A DNA stretch of 64,000 bases. It comes from Phoronis australis (taxonomy: Eukaryota > Phoronida > Phoronidae). The stretch spans positions 29,330 to 93,329 of the forward strand of contig NMRA01000637.1 in NCBI GenBank assembly GCA_002633005.1, in the 5' to 3' direction. A program made the position numbers and the translations under genes. The notes beneath the pieces are model-generated. The model was not told the DNA's origin and did no database searches. It saw only the letters and a list, made by a program, of their open reading frames with translations. Below, in pieces: positions 48,901 to 61,547 of the stretch. Position 1 is the first letter of the stretch; each line of letters begins with the position of its first letter.

Positions 48901-49192
48901 TTTCCAAGCTTCGAAACCATTTCTAATCTCAGCAAGCATTAGAATTCCATAAATATGCTCCAAAAGCCAACATTCGTTAGGTATCCTCATATGTCACCCA
49001 TTTTCGGCTCTTTTCAAGCTTTTGCCATAAAATGGCAATGTATGTAATTGCACCGGAAGTCACTGTCAACATGACTTCGTGCAATATGTTCAAGGTGTAA
49101 CAGATTACAAAAGATAATAAGAAAATTTCAGGAGAAATTGATGACGCGTCAACAAACTCTCATGACGTCTTCTACTTCGTCTTCTGATACAA

Positions 49193-49682
49193 CCATAGAC
49201 TATAGTACATGGACCGCCAACTCCGTATATTTTCGAAGGACGAAGTCTGTGACAATGAGCTATACATTATATCATTAGTTGTATTTATCTCATTGATCTG
49301 TGATCTCACGCACAAGCTGTGACGTCAGTATACACCAGCGACACCTGGCAAAATTAGCGAGTAATACTTCCGGCAAGTACGTCGTCTGCTAATCATGGTT
49401 GGCTGTTGTGTGGTCGGGTGTTGGCCACACAGGCTAAATGTAAAGGAATAAGTTTAGTAGCATTGCCAAAAGTACTCGCGATACCAACAGTTCTACTATT
49501 GGAAAACTTTGAACAGCGTTTCAATGTCGAAATTATGTTTTTTACGTTGTACTAGACAGTAAAATATATGAAAGAATTTCCCGTCACAATACACGAACCG
49601 GGAACTGAAACTGGTAATTCAGGAGGCTGGCGCCTCTTCTAGGATGTTGGCGTTGTGAATCTGTTGTCTATAATCTATGATA
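49193..49682 (+). mobile_element. Non-autonomous DNA element with THAP-like remnant, copy 2
   Basis: This 490-base copy is inverted relative to 13433-13837. From 49395 the plus strand reads MVGCCVVGCWPHRLNVKE then a stop; one base shifted, it continues GISLVALPK. Together they match the start of a THAP zinc finger (C-x-C pair, NR-like RL, then ISL-x-x-LP). THAP domains occur in P-element-type transposases, so a P-like DNA transposon is the likely source. Imperfect terminal inverted repeats: accatagactatag / tctataatctatgat. Confidence 0.5.
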
Positions 49683-50326
49683 TAACTAGATCTTACACTT
49701 GAAAGGTGAAAAAAAGGGTCAACAACGGAACAAAGCAACTAAAACGCGTTCGCAGGCATTCGGACCTGCTTAGGTTGAGCTGAGAAAAGGTAGTGTTATC
49801 ACTTGCTTCGTATATAACGCAAGGCGATATCTCGCGTGGACGTGGTTTTTGCCAGTTTCGAAGGACAGCATTGTTTAGATAGCCACTCTCAGACTCTTTC
49901 CCGACCTATGCGATTATCAAGCCTGACTCATGACTGATTTATAAGAGTAGAAAGCGACTTCAGAGAGTTTTGATTCGAAATAACGGATATAGGAAAGTTG
50001 ATGTGTTATCGATCACTCAAATTTTGCACCTAGCCAGTGTTTAAAGAACTGAAACTCCGCCTTGGAGTGAGGGATGCCTTTTTTCAACAACAGCTATGCT
50101 ACCCTTCGGACGTTATCAGTTGTGGAGACTTTCATCAGCACACATCGTTCGCACATCTCAGTTGCTGTCTAAAAGATCACTGCCCAACTGACTTCTGGGT
50201 CAACGTGCACCACATTGAAAACGAACTTTGAAAGAGGTTACGCCGTGATTGTACACATGATTTGGCCAAGCACTAACTAGACGGAAGCAGTCTCCTGCAC
50301 GCGACATATCAGTAATCAAGTGGTAA

Positions 50327-50554
50327 CCAAAAACAGGGCCACGTGGCGTCACATGTTCGTGGGGAGAAGACGTTGGCTGTATCCCTAGTTTATCCCGAGG
50401 TTGCGGAAGGTACCATGCGAACCTGCAGTGTGTAGACAACGGCTGTCAGACATCAGGGAAAGGCCTTAAGGCGTCTGTGTCCAAGTTATTACCTGAAACT
50501 AGAGTCACGTCACGACCCTTCGTTGATCACTTCGTCTTTCACGTATGGATATAA
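50327..50554 (+). other. Cysteine-rich open segment without a start codon
   Basis: Between two stops, 75 codons are open on the plus strand. Five cysteines fall within about 33 residues, in the order CSWGEDVGC, GCGRYH, CVDNGC, which is the density of a small disulfide-bonded extracellular module. There is no usable ATG and no convincing acceptor or donor, so it would be an exon fragment at best. The opposite strand is open over the same stretch as well (50200-50439), which lowers the case for coding. No family is assigned. Confidence 0.15.
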
Positions 50555-52319
50555 AAGCAGAATAGATTCTTCCCATTCAAATGTTGAGGTTCTTGCCATT
50601 TGTTGAGAGTATTGCGTTACCTGAACGGACATAACCATATCCTTGCCGCTTCATTTTAGTTAAAAACCTCATAAAGCGGGTTTAAACGCAAGTTAATTCT
50701 GTCGAAACGTAAGCCCAAATAATGCTCATTCAAATTTAAGTGGGAATTCCTCAGAAATTCCTTGTCAAAACCTTACTACTCCGCAGTTTAACTGAGACAG
50801 AAGCCAAAGAGCGGTAATAAACCAACGTTCCGTAAGAGCTAATTAGAGCACATGGCATTGAAATAAAAGCAATAGTTGTCTTAGGACACGAAGCGTTATG
50901 AAATTGTTTCCAACTTCCTCCTGTCTTAAATAAGAGTCGATTTCTAGGTTTGAAAAGAGTTGACAATGTATTGTTGCCACGGCTGTCGATAAAAGATGGA
51001 TTGTCGCGGTTGCTTATTTTTTGACATCAAGCACTGACGAACTTTCCGTTACTTTAAAGCCTGGAAACCATATCCCATGTGATTAAAGTCCTGGTCTCAC
51101 ACGTTGTTAACCCTTATAACATGGTTAGAGGATGTTATAAGGATCCATGAAGTACCTACCCCATAACTAATACACGATCCGTACTCTAAAAAAGTTTAAA
51201 TGAAAGCGTCACTCACGATTCGCACCCGAAGACTTAAAACAGAAAAATATGAATCATTTTGTGACACCTAGTCAAGCCTTGAACAGCAGTTGACAGTCAA
51301 ACAAAAAACCATTTCAAAATTATTTCAACTATTTTTTTAGCTTAGTGTAAGTTCACCTGAATAGGAAATTCACAGTAAATAATTCGAATATGTCTTATAT
51401 TTTTGCACAAAAAACACGAAAATTGAACAAAGTTCCTTTTTTGTAGCAACATTTGTCAAAATGTATCAACGTTAAATCTTCACAAATTACAAAGTAACAG
51501 GTTGAACATGCGTTCCAATTCAGCAGAAGTCGCCATGTTGTTGGTGCCGCCAGGGAATTGTGAGCACATTTATCACTTAATAAGTAACAACTGCGAGGAT
51601 GAAATTTGGTGAAAACTGTTGAATCGTGCAGAATAGTAAGTAAAGATATGTCTAACTAAATTTCACCGTAAATTGTTGGCGAAGACAATTTACACAAAGT
51701 TTTAAACTCGTAACTTATCCCGCTGTCTTCAAATGTGGCCGACGCGATCTAAAAAAAATACCCAAATTTCGCCACAAAAATTGCAATAACTTTTGCTTGC
51801 CCCGATTTTGATACTTTTCGATTTTTACTGTTCAGAAAAAATAATAACGCGATGTCGTTCTTTTGGAAGAGGAGAGAGGTTGTTTCTAACACCAAAACAT
51901 GGTTCATGGCGGCTTTATATTTTCAACGCGATATTAAGCACACACTTTTTGTCAAAAAAGTTCCGATTGAGACCACTAACTAATGGAAATTCTAGATTAT
52001 TTCAAAGCTGATAATTTTATTTCTTTAAAGAACTATAAATTTATTGAATTTGAAGATATATGGTCTCTTGTAGATCCACTCTTTAGCTCTAAAAGTCTAG
52101 AAATCTGATCTCTGTGGGAATGAGAAGTTTGTATGTGACGTGAATAGTACTTTGCTTATCTTCGTTAGTGTACAATCATAACTGCGTCATTCGACAACTG
52201 TCATCTCTTTACCATAATGTGAACTATGGTTGTACTCTAATGAACATTAAAAAAATATGTGAAGTTACTGTCAAATTATTCATTGGTCAAATTAGACGTG
52301 ATTTCTGGTCCTCTAAAGT

Positions 52320-52420
52320 CTCGAGCCCTGAGATCACTTCAAGATAAGACCAACTTCATAGCGGTAAATGGCCCAAATCAAGGCTTTTTGACAGAAAGCA
52401 CGGGTTTAATATCGCTGTAA
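52320..52420. mobile_element. MITE family A, partial copy
   Basis: The right-end sequence agcggtaaatggcccaaatc followed by aaggctttttgacagaaagc matches copies 2 and 4; the left end was not found. Confidence 0.4.
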
Positions 52421-52983
52421 GGGAATTCATCCATTATCCAGCTCCGTAGAACAAACTTAAAAGCGAAGATTGATAACGCCATGATTTGCGTTATTTACGC
52501 CATGATTTGCGTTATTAACGATGTATGAATTATTATTTTCTTAAAGCCAACACCTCATTATTGAGGAAATACAAAAGATCTGTTTGCAGAGATGCTTTCA
52601 TTACACTCGTTTTACGTCATTTCCGGTGCACTTGCAGACCCACGCCATTAGAAGCATGGCCGACTATTTCCATGGTGTTGATCTCGAGCATGGCAGCATA
52701 TGCATGCATGGAAATAAAAATTAAAAAACAATTAAACGGGAGATGCTTTGTAAAGGGCAATTTTGCACAACAAATGCACCCAAAGAATTTTACTAAAGCA
52801 CAGATCGGGTAAAGTCCAAATTTAGAGTCCTCGTCTTGATAACGTATTTTGACTGAGCCAGAGGCTATCAGTAGAACTCGAGTTCGTGCATCGAGCAGCG
52901 GGATAGTCCTAATTGTATTAACTTGTCCGCTGATACGGTTCGTACCAGTTTATAACAGACACGTGTGCCGGTGATGTTTTCAC

Positions 52984-53060
52984 AACTGCTCGCGTTAAAA
53001 TTCTCGGGCCAAACTGCTCGCGCTTGGGCCAAACTGCTCGCGCTCGGGTCAAACTGCTGG
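52984..53060 (+). repeat. 20-base tandem repeat, three to four copies
   Basis: The unit is cttgggccaaactgctcgcg, with variants ctcgggcc and ctcgggtc. The GC-rich unit contrasts with its AT-rich surroundings. Confidence 0.85.
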
Positions 53061-55217
53061 TCGGGAACTATAGATAGCTATGTGTAAAAATAAACGACAG
53101 TCATTCTTATATGTCTTTGGCCTTATCTAACCGAGACCTTCATGTTTGTAGGACGTGTAACAAGCGGAAATAACGTATCTGGAGTGAGCGGTTGGGTTTT
53201 GGAATAGCCAGCATTGTGAGCTAAGAAATAGTTGATTTCTAAATGCAGGAGTCAAGGCATGATTCAGAGTAGCCCAAATTACAGAATCTCTCAAATGGTT
53301 CCGATCCAATAACAGTTATATATGACGTGCTGTTAAAATGTGTGCTTTCTCCAAGGAAAGAGGCATTTGTCTTGAAAACCAACGTAATCGCGTTATTATC
53401 CTTTGTTAAAATTGAAATTGTTCACGATAAATAGCCTGGCATATCCTTGACCGTAATAACGCCTTGGCGACTGAAACCAATCGGCCGCTACACTATAGCA
53501 ACTTAATGGGCGTGGTCTGAAGTAACAACGACCAGTCAGTTATTTTCAAGCCCACGAACCATAATCTCAATAAGCAACAATATGAAGCCGATTTTATAAC
53601 AGCGACTGGAATAAATCAAAAGTTAGCTATTATGAAAACGAGTGCATTGTCCCTTTGATTACGACGAATCGCGTCAAAATCGTTACTTCCATCGTCCAGG
53701 CTACTTCGAGTAGCGGGGACGTGGGTTCACGGTACTCCGGCTAGCTGGACAATCTATCGGAAACCCCGTTGGAGCCACCTATGTTTCGACTTGTGTAAGG
53801 TCCGCTCTAGAAGCGATTTCAATCGTGGCTTTTAATTATAAAAATGATGTTTGCATGGGAAACGCTGTGTCAAACCTTGATTTAATTCCATGCTATGCCA
53901 CAGGCGGATATAATTCTTAACAGTGTAAAAAACCTTAGACGGTGCTCTAAATGACGGACGTTTTGAGACAAACTTTGCGCGGTAGGGTAACCTGTAAAAC
54001 TGTGATTTTAGGGTATCACTAATGGTGGACAACGTAACCATGGTCACAAGCTATCTTCCATAGAACTTCGTAAACGTTTGAAGAAGCTGGCCATAAACAA
54101 GCTATAAAAGTCTAATTACTCATCAAAGCGAAGGTTCACCGGTTTCTTGTCGCTCTCAGGTTACAAATATCGCTTCGACCTGATTTGAATAGGGTCGGTA
54201 GATAAATCACCTTAACGATGCGATTGCCCCATCACCGAACACTAAGTCAGGACATCGCAACGCCAGCAATACATCCTATGTGAGCCGGTTAAACCTTCCG
54301 TGCGCGAACGTTCGTGGGGCTCACGATTACAGAGTGCATAGAAAAATGTGCCACTCAAACTGAAGTGTATAAATATGCCCTTTGGTGTAATTGATGTAAG
54401 ACTGGCACGACTTACTTACGTCCACTGACGGTTATAAGTTCAACGTGCTAACGAACACATTTTGAGAGAGAAAAAAACAAAAACTAGGGTTGTTTTGCCG
54501 CCATAGTATGTCAGTACCATGTTCCCAAAATAGAACGCTTGACCTTTCCATACACCTAACTAAATATTTTCCTATCACTCAATTTTTACACTCAGCTGTA
54601 TGATTACGTCCATTCGGTGAGCAACAAGTTTTGAGAGATCTTTCACCAAGCTATGTTGATAATAATTAAAGTAGTGTGTGAAACTGTACTGTACGGTTAA
54701 ACCCTAGACACATCATTCCATGGATAAACAAAGAACAATAACAAACCGCTATATGAACACGAATACAAATTTATAAATGGTCATCAATTCGCCGTTTAGA
54801 AAGATTTTCACTTACTTTTCCATAAACGTCCCGCTCTGTAGATCAGCAACAGTTGCAGCCTATCTGACGTGTGCTGTAGACCAGGACTGCTGGCAATCCT
54901 GGAGAGTTTGACCTTTCGACGGAGTACACAGTGACACCTACCGAGGCCTCAACGAACTTGTCTCAGTCCAATGTTCTCGTTCACACTCTGAACATATTTC
55001 TCACCACAAAAGTTTTTTACCAGTCTGCGATCGCCAAGATTCATTAAGTTAAGAACTTTTACATGTAGGGTTATTTTTCATGAGGGTGTTTACTGACAAA
55101 GATGTATCGTTTTTGTTAGTTTCCCATCAGACAGTTCTCGAGGATCATGGAAGGATTTTTTTCAAAGGGTTGAAAACTTAAGTGCAATTGAATTGAAAAC
55201 GGGAAAATTACATCCAC

Positions 55218-55261
55218 CAGCAGCAGTGGTAGCGGTGGCGGTAGCGGCGGCGGCAGCGGCA
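55218..55261 (+). repeat. GGC/AGC trinucleotide repeat
   Basis: The tract runs cagcagtggtagcggtggcggt... with triplet period. No open gene surrounds it. Confidence 0.85.
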
Positions 55262-55474
55262 AGATCAGAATCAGTCGTCTGCTATATCATTTCTAGATCA
55301 CTGGCACAAAAACGTCCCTAAACCATCGTCATTTGACCGAGAACATGTTTTGGAATTCAGCATAGAAATTTGTTTGTCCTGCACAGACCTAATTATGCGG
55401 CTTTCCTATGAATCGTCCATGTGGATTACGTTTGAGAGATTCATCTTAGATAACGCCCACATGCGTGTCATTTT

Positions 55475-55632
55475 ACATGGGCGGCGCACCCGGCCATAGC
55501 TGGGTGCTGGGGGCTATAGCGGCCCCACTCTTTTCAGTGCTGCGCCGCCCATGGTCTATGGGCGTGCACCACAGGGGGACTGGGGGAGGGGGGCTATAGC
55601 CCCCTATTTTTTCAGTGCTGCGCCGCCCATGT
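55475..55632. mobile_element. Doubled foldback element with acatgggcggcgca ends
   Basis: Two tandem units of about 79 bases (55475-55553 and 55554-55632) each begin with a catgggcg-type end, contain ggggctatagc, and finish cagtgctgcgccgcccatg. The outermost ends are inverted repeats of each other. Confidence 0.7.
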
Positions 55633-58396
55633 TTTAACAATGGTTACGTAACCCAATTGTGGTCAACTTCCAGGGCAAATTGCCACGAAACTGCCACGAT
55701 CACTGAGGTCACAGCACGTGAATTGGTCCCGTCAAGGCAAATGCCGGAAACGCCATTACGTGTTCAGATTAGAATAGGTAAAGAAAGATGTCGCCATTTC
55801 TTGAAACTATAAAAGCAAATAAAACGGCTGACTGCCTATCGCCCTGTTTTTAACTGAGTTAAAACTAGTGGTGTAGAGGCGTAATCACACGTAAACACAG
55901 TTCATCATCTTTTCTTTTTCAAAATAGCGTCCATATACCAATTTAGATGTCATGGCGCGTAGACCCACAAAATGATCCGCTGGGCTTCGGGCTTATACAT
56001 ACCTCTAAATTTACCACTGCAACACTGGTTAAAACTAGCCAGCAAAATGGAAATGCCTGCTTCAGACGACCACTGGCAAACCAGCCACTGTTTGAACTGT
56101 TGTCTATTGCGTAGGTTCTAATTTTTTATGCTATTTCCAATCACAGAGAACACAATCGTAGATTTGCTACAATTTATAGTAATCTAAAATCTGGTAGCAT
56201 GGACAGCATTGGTAGTTGCCGCGACCCTAACGGCATGGTTGCTGATGAAAAATCCTAACAACAAATTCAGCGGCATGGTTAGGCCCACTTATAGATTTAA
56301 TTTCAAGTTGCTAAAAATTGAATGAAATATTGACCACCATAACACAAAAGGTCGTTTTCACCGAGAAGCGAATGTTGCTGACTAAATAAATTGGACAGGG
56401 TTTCTCAGTACTCTGTTAACTGACAATGTGTCAAGGGCATTGTTAAGACTTTCTCTGAGAAAATTTCATGATAGTCCCGTCTTATGAAAACCTCGACCGG
56501 AAATGTTCACATCTCCGAGAAAGCACTATGTACATTCCGATCTTCAGTTAGATAACACACGGCAATTACTTAGATTTAAGTTTCAACATACTTGCAACGG
56601 CTCTGAAAACATTACCAGGCATAACTTAATCCATCAGATTCAAAGACATCTGGGAAAGACGATTTATAAACAGCGATGTATGCGCTTTACTTCTGGTTCG
56701 TCTTCAAGCAGACTAAATTCCGACTTAGTATCACAAACTCAAACTTAAGATCCCCACAAAATCTAAAACCTTTGAACCAGTTTAACAGTGCTGCCAACTC
56801 GCTGGTAAAAACTCCTCTCGAGGCGATATACGTTGGGTTGTCAGCGGTGTTGACTGACTCAGTACCGCTCATCTGCATTTACGTAATATTATAATTCTTT
56901 AAAGCGTTCGTTGTAACCAAAAGCTATTTGACTGCCAGTAAAAAGAAGTCTGTAATATTTGCGTATACTTTCTCGAACAAGCATTGAACAGCTACAGCGA
57001 ACATTAGGAGTGATGGTGGGATATTTTGGCGTTGAAATATTAACCAAAGTTATTTTTTTGTTTTAAACCATTACCATGCTCACCCGATCTTGATTTTTTT
57101 CAAATAACAGTGCAATTCAAGTAACGGGCAATGTGTAAGTACCCATTTTTCGAATGCAAGGCAATTTTAGACTTGGCCTGGCAACCTGAATAAGTTTTGA
57201 TGCGTTTTCTTGAGTCGCGGACGGGTCCGTTAAGGAATGTTATGAAACCGATTTTATGAGTTTTTAAAAGTTTCTTGTTTCATTATGTGTTTCTGGAGAT
57301 AAAGCTACGTCAGTTTTGCCTTGTTTTGCTGACTGAAAAAAGATAACTGGAATTACGTCTTTTACCCTCACACAAACAGTCCACAACATTCTTTTCCGTT
57401 AGAGAATTCCATTTTCCTTACCACCACAAGTCACCGGCAATACAGCATTTCCGAATGTGCAAGTTTTCGATTGGTCATTTCCTACAAACTCTAAAACCTT
57501 CTTTATCACGGTACGGAATATTATAAGACTGGTTTTATGAGAGTAAATTCCAGAGTCGATTTTCCTTTTTTGACCAATTAAATATTGTGCAATGCAGATT
57601 GTAGTACTGTCAAACTACACGTTTAGCTGAGTAATGGTGACTGGTGACACAATTCGGTTTTTAGGCAACAAAAATGGTGCAATGCACATCTATAAGACGC
57701 AAATAACTATCCTCGCCATTTCCACACATCAGCTCCACTGAAACCACTTCGCCCAAATCCTTTTTTCTTGTAACAGCTTAGAGCGGCCAATACAATAAAA
57801 CTAGGCCCACGTATTGCAACAGTAGCTAGCTACCGATACTGTAGGCGTGTACTTTCTTATTTAGTTCCGGTCAGATTATCTCCACATGCGGTATTTTCAT
57901 ACAAAAACTCATGGCATCATCCTGTAATATCTGGCATCAAATGCACTGCCAAGCAACTGTTTCTCCTTTTGATAACGGCTTAATTTCCTTGCTTCCCTGT
58001 CCCATACGTCTCTTTGCTAAACTATTCACGAAATGTCGATTTCTACGTCGGACATGTCGTTTGGTAATTCTAAGGCGCGCCGACTCGTGGTCGAGACGGT
58101 CTCGCCACCTGGTGACTTTCCATGTCGAATTAAGCTGATGACTGTCCAAATCAATTTTCTCGCACCACATTAGCTGTAAGATGGTTTTTCCCTACAAGGA
58201 CGAGAATAAAACATCCTGACGGATGATAAATTGGACTGACAGTCTAAAGTTTTCCGGTCTGTATGTAATATGTCATTTTGAAATTGTATCTCAAACTAAA
58301 GAACACGTATTCTACACACCGCTTCACTCCCAAGGTACGTTCTAGAGGTAGATAATCATTTTATAAATCTAAATCTTAAACTCTGAAAGGGCGACC

Positions 58397-58579
58397 ATGG
58401 CTTTCAAGAGAGCTCAGTACATCTCTCGAATTTGGAATCGATTTGTGAAATCTCGTTATGCCTCTTTCGTGTACGAATTCGGCAGACTTCAGACCGACAT
58501 CAACAAAAAGTTTTGCTCAAAGGTCTATGCTAAGACATTGCAAAAAATTAACGCATCCTGCCCCCTGGTGACGAATTAA
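58397..58579 (+). CDS. Small basic protein candidate, 60 residues
   Basis: A complete ORF of 60 codons starts at an ATG in an excellent Kozak setting (gcgaccATGGc) and begins MAFKRAQYISRIWNRFVKSR. It stops at TAA after ...CPLVTN. Roughly half of its third codon positions are G or C, clearly above the AT-rich surroundings. The peptide is strongly basic with spaced aromatic residues (Tyr, Trp, Phe) and two Cys; I see no signal peptide or transmembrane segment. I do not recognise the family. It could be an intact small protein, the last exon of a longer gene, or a chance frame. Confidence 0.35.
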   Translation: MAFKRAQYISRIWNRFVKSRYASFVYEFGRLQTDINKKFCSKVYAKTLQKINASCPLVTN

Positions 58580-58789
58580 TACCGACTATGTGAAAGATCA
58601 CAAGAACCACATATCACTCCGCAGAAAATTCAAGGTGAATTCTGTGATCTATATTTACATTGACGTGATGCCTGGACCACACTTACACATTTAATGTCCA
58701 ATATATTTTACACAGTATGATGTCTTGAATAGATGTAGCACACTTGTGGTCACTAGGTAAATTTCTATTATAATTCTCCATTATGGTTA

Positions 58790-59370
58790 CGTAGAGCCCT
58801 ATGAAAATGTTTAATTTTAGTCAACTTCGGAAAATCATATGTCAGAAATGGCTGAAGCGATTCACATTAAACTTTCGAATATTTTGCAATATATAGCAAT
58901 GTATAACACTGGCAGGATTTGTTGTTAGAATGTTCTATTTTTTAATGAGGACTATCAAAAATGAGGGGTTATTGCTATTGTTGTTGTGAAAAAAACTTAA
59001 AAGTTGCATGGAACGAAAGCGAAAGGATAATTTAGAAAAATGTAACAGCATTTTTGAGATCTTATCTTAAACATTCATGTATGACAGCGATCATGTTGTT
59101 TTGTTTTGTTGTGAATGTACCTTTCTTTTTTGCTAAATTTCATTGAAAAACATGGTCACATGAGCTTATTAATATCACATTAGTATCTAGACAATAATCA
59201 AATTTTACCGGATTTCTGCTCTCAGAAAATATGCACTTTTGCTGAGTCACATTCTACAGTTTTGTAGATATTTCTCAAACTGTATATATTTATGATAAGG
59301 TCGTACATAACCTTAAATGTATTGTTAACCTTGTAGCTCAAAATTTTTGAAGTAAACTTCTAGAAACTAT
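58790..59370 (+). repeat. Dispersed repeat C, longest copy
   Basis: It carries in order gaaaatgtttaattttag, cttcggaaaatcat, atggtcacatgag, cttttgctgagtcac, acagttttgtagatatttct and acataaccttaaatgt, shared with the copies at 14.2 kb and 45.6 kb. Confidence 0.5.
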
Positions 59371-61394
59371 AGTCCGAAAACAGGCGTGGAGGCGTCTGAG
59401 GCTCATCTCAGTAGATCGTAAATCGAAATAGCCAACCAAAGTTTTGTAAGAAATGTTCGCCACAGTCTAAAATTATACTCTGCCTAATGTTGAGATCCGG
59501 TGTGATTTTATAATAAAATTTTCTTCTCTCTAAATTGTCTACTAAGGTAAACTTCTTTACCCACAAAGACATTAGAAGATTTATAAAAAAATATTAAGAG
59601 TTAATAAATTTCCCCAAAGTTTTAGATACGACAAGTCTTCAAGATAGAGAATGAATTCCATGAATTCAAAGTTACGCTATGCGAGAACAGGAAGGAATAG
59701 AATTGCGGCATACAGTTAATGAGACTAGGTCACCTGCCTCTCGAGTGAAGAGATCAGTTCATTTATAGTAGGACAATTGCGTTCCGTAGACGAAAGAAAC
59801 TAGAGAAAACGCAAGATCACACAGGTCTTCACAAGATATCGAAATGCATTACACGCGACCACACTAGTCACTAGCTTAGAGCCAAAGTATAGCGGCTGTT
59901 TCTTAGTGATTATGCGGTGGTCTGGAACCAGGGATATTTTTTGTGAAAGCGTATGCACAGTGGAAATTTTCACTTTTCTTAACTGCAGTGCATTTTTCGA
60001 GTCACTCTTGATATGTTTTCTCCTGTTCGCGTAAAAAGAAAGAGTGCGTAAAAGTATCGCAACTCTTGGAAATTAACTGGGTTCATGAAAAAAGAACGCT
60101 GATACAGAAGCGGGAGATTAGCTAGCTTAAAACAGTGCACTGACAGGCAGTAACACTTTAGTTGCGCTTGTTCTGTTGTGCTTTGGATCCGATAAGTAAT
60201 ATTTTATGTTATAAAAGTTTGGCGACGTTGACAGGAATTAACATCGTTCACTTTTTAATACTAGGAGTATTAACATACTCTTACACTGTTGCTTAAGTCT
60301 ACAGAACTTCGTAAAATTATCACTATTCAAACTGCTACTGGCAAAAATATAGTGACCCCATTTCCATTTTTATAAAATATAAAACACGGCAAAATATTCC
60401 TGTTCTTCTCAAATAATTAGGTTGACAGATAGACCTAATTCTGCGTGACAAACTTATTAGTATATAATGATTCCATGTAAAAGTATGTTCCGGTTCCACG
60501 CTACTGTGAAGTTTCAAATCTCAACCCGATATTTTCAATATGATGCTTCGCTGCCATTGGAATTGCGCCACTTTTCAGAGTGGGGACAAAGTGCAGCAAG
60601 ACAGCTGCATATTCAGGACCGAATTAAGGTCTCGCGGGCCTCTTTGTTACGAGAGGCTTGAAGGCTTGGTAATTCGTTACAATACTCCTTTTTGGAAATG
60701 TACTTTTTGTCAACTGCATTTTGGGAAAGGAAGCTCACACAAAATGAACTTGGAAACCTACACAACAGTGAAATTGAAACAGGACTTCGTGTCTTCACTA
60801 GCAAATTAAATTGGAAAATATATCACAACAACAGACTTGTGCAACTGTGTACTGATATGAACAGATTCCATTTCTTGGTTCTATACGCAGCAAGCCTGCT
60901 CTTTAGACTTCACTTTTTGTGACGTCGCATAGCAAATTCGTTCATTACTCCACCTATTGGGCTCATCAAAAATGAAATTCACGCAATGAATCTTTTGAGA
61001 ATAAAATGAAACTAGACTGACTTGCACCAAAATCGCTACATGAAGAAGTTTGACTATTATTAAAAAAAAAACAACATTTACATATATTTAATATGAGAGC
61101 ACTTTTAAAGCCGCTATGAACGGTGCTGTGGTATAAAAGCAATTTAGGCTCATTGAAGGCAACACGACCACTGTTTTCCTATCCGTTAATTAAACCGAAA
61201 TAGGTTACGATAACAGGTTTAGAAAACACGTCACGGCCATAATACTTTGGCCTTAAAACTCTAGACAAGTCTACAGTTCTATACTTTGGCGAATGAAAAT
61301 AACCCGGCGAGCAAACTCCTTGAGTCTGCGATGACGCAATAACAATTGGTTCTCCTCATGCTTGGAAATTAGTTTTAATCTGAGAAAGGAACAT

Positions 61395-61490
61395 ACCGAG
61401 ACAATTTTTATAACGGAAAGTGGTCTAGAGCAAAGGTTGTTTTTTGACAGAAAGCGAGGTTTGATTGTCCTTTAATGAATATAAATGCGT
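61395..61490. mobile_element. MITE family A, partial copy
   Basis: The segment gagacaatttttataacgg...aaaggttgttttttgacag matches the right end of the family, including the gacagaaagc extension shared with the 52 kb copy. Confidence 0.4.
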
Positions 61491-61513
61491 GCATGAATTC
61501 GGACAACACTTTT

Positions 61514-61547
61514 AAATGTTACAGTGTTTAAAAACACTGTAACATTT
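61514..61547. repeat. Hairpin with 16-bp perfect arms
   Basis: AAATGTTACAGTGTTT is followed, after the two bases aa, by its exact inverse. The structure sits 20 bases past the end of a MITE family A remnant. Confidence 0.9.
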
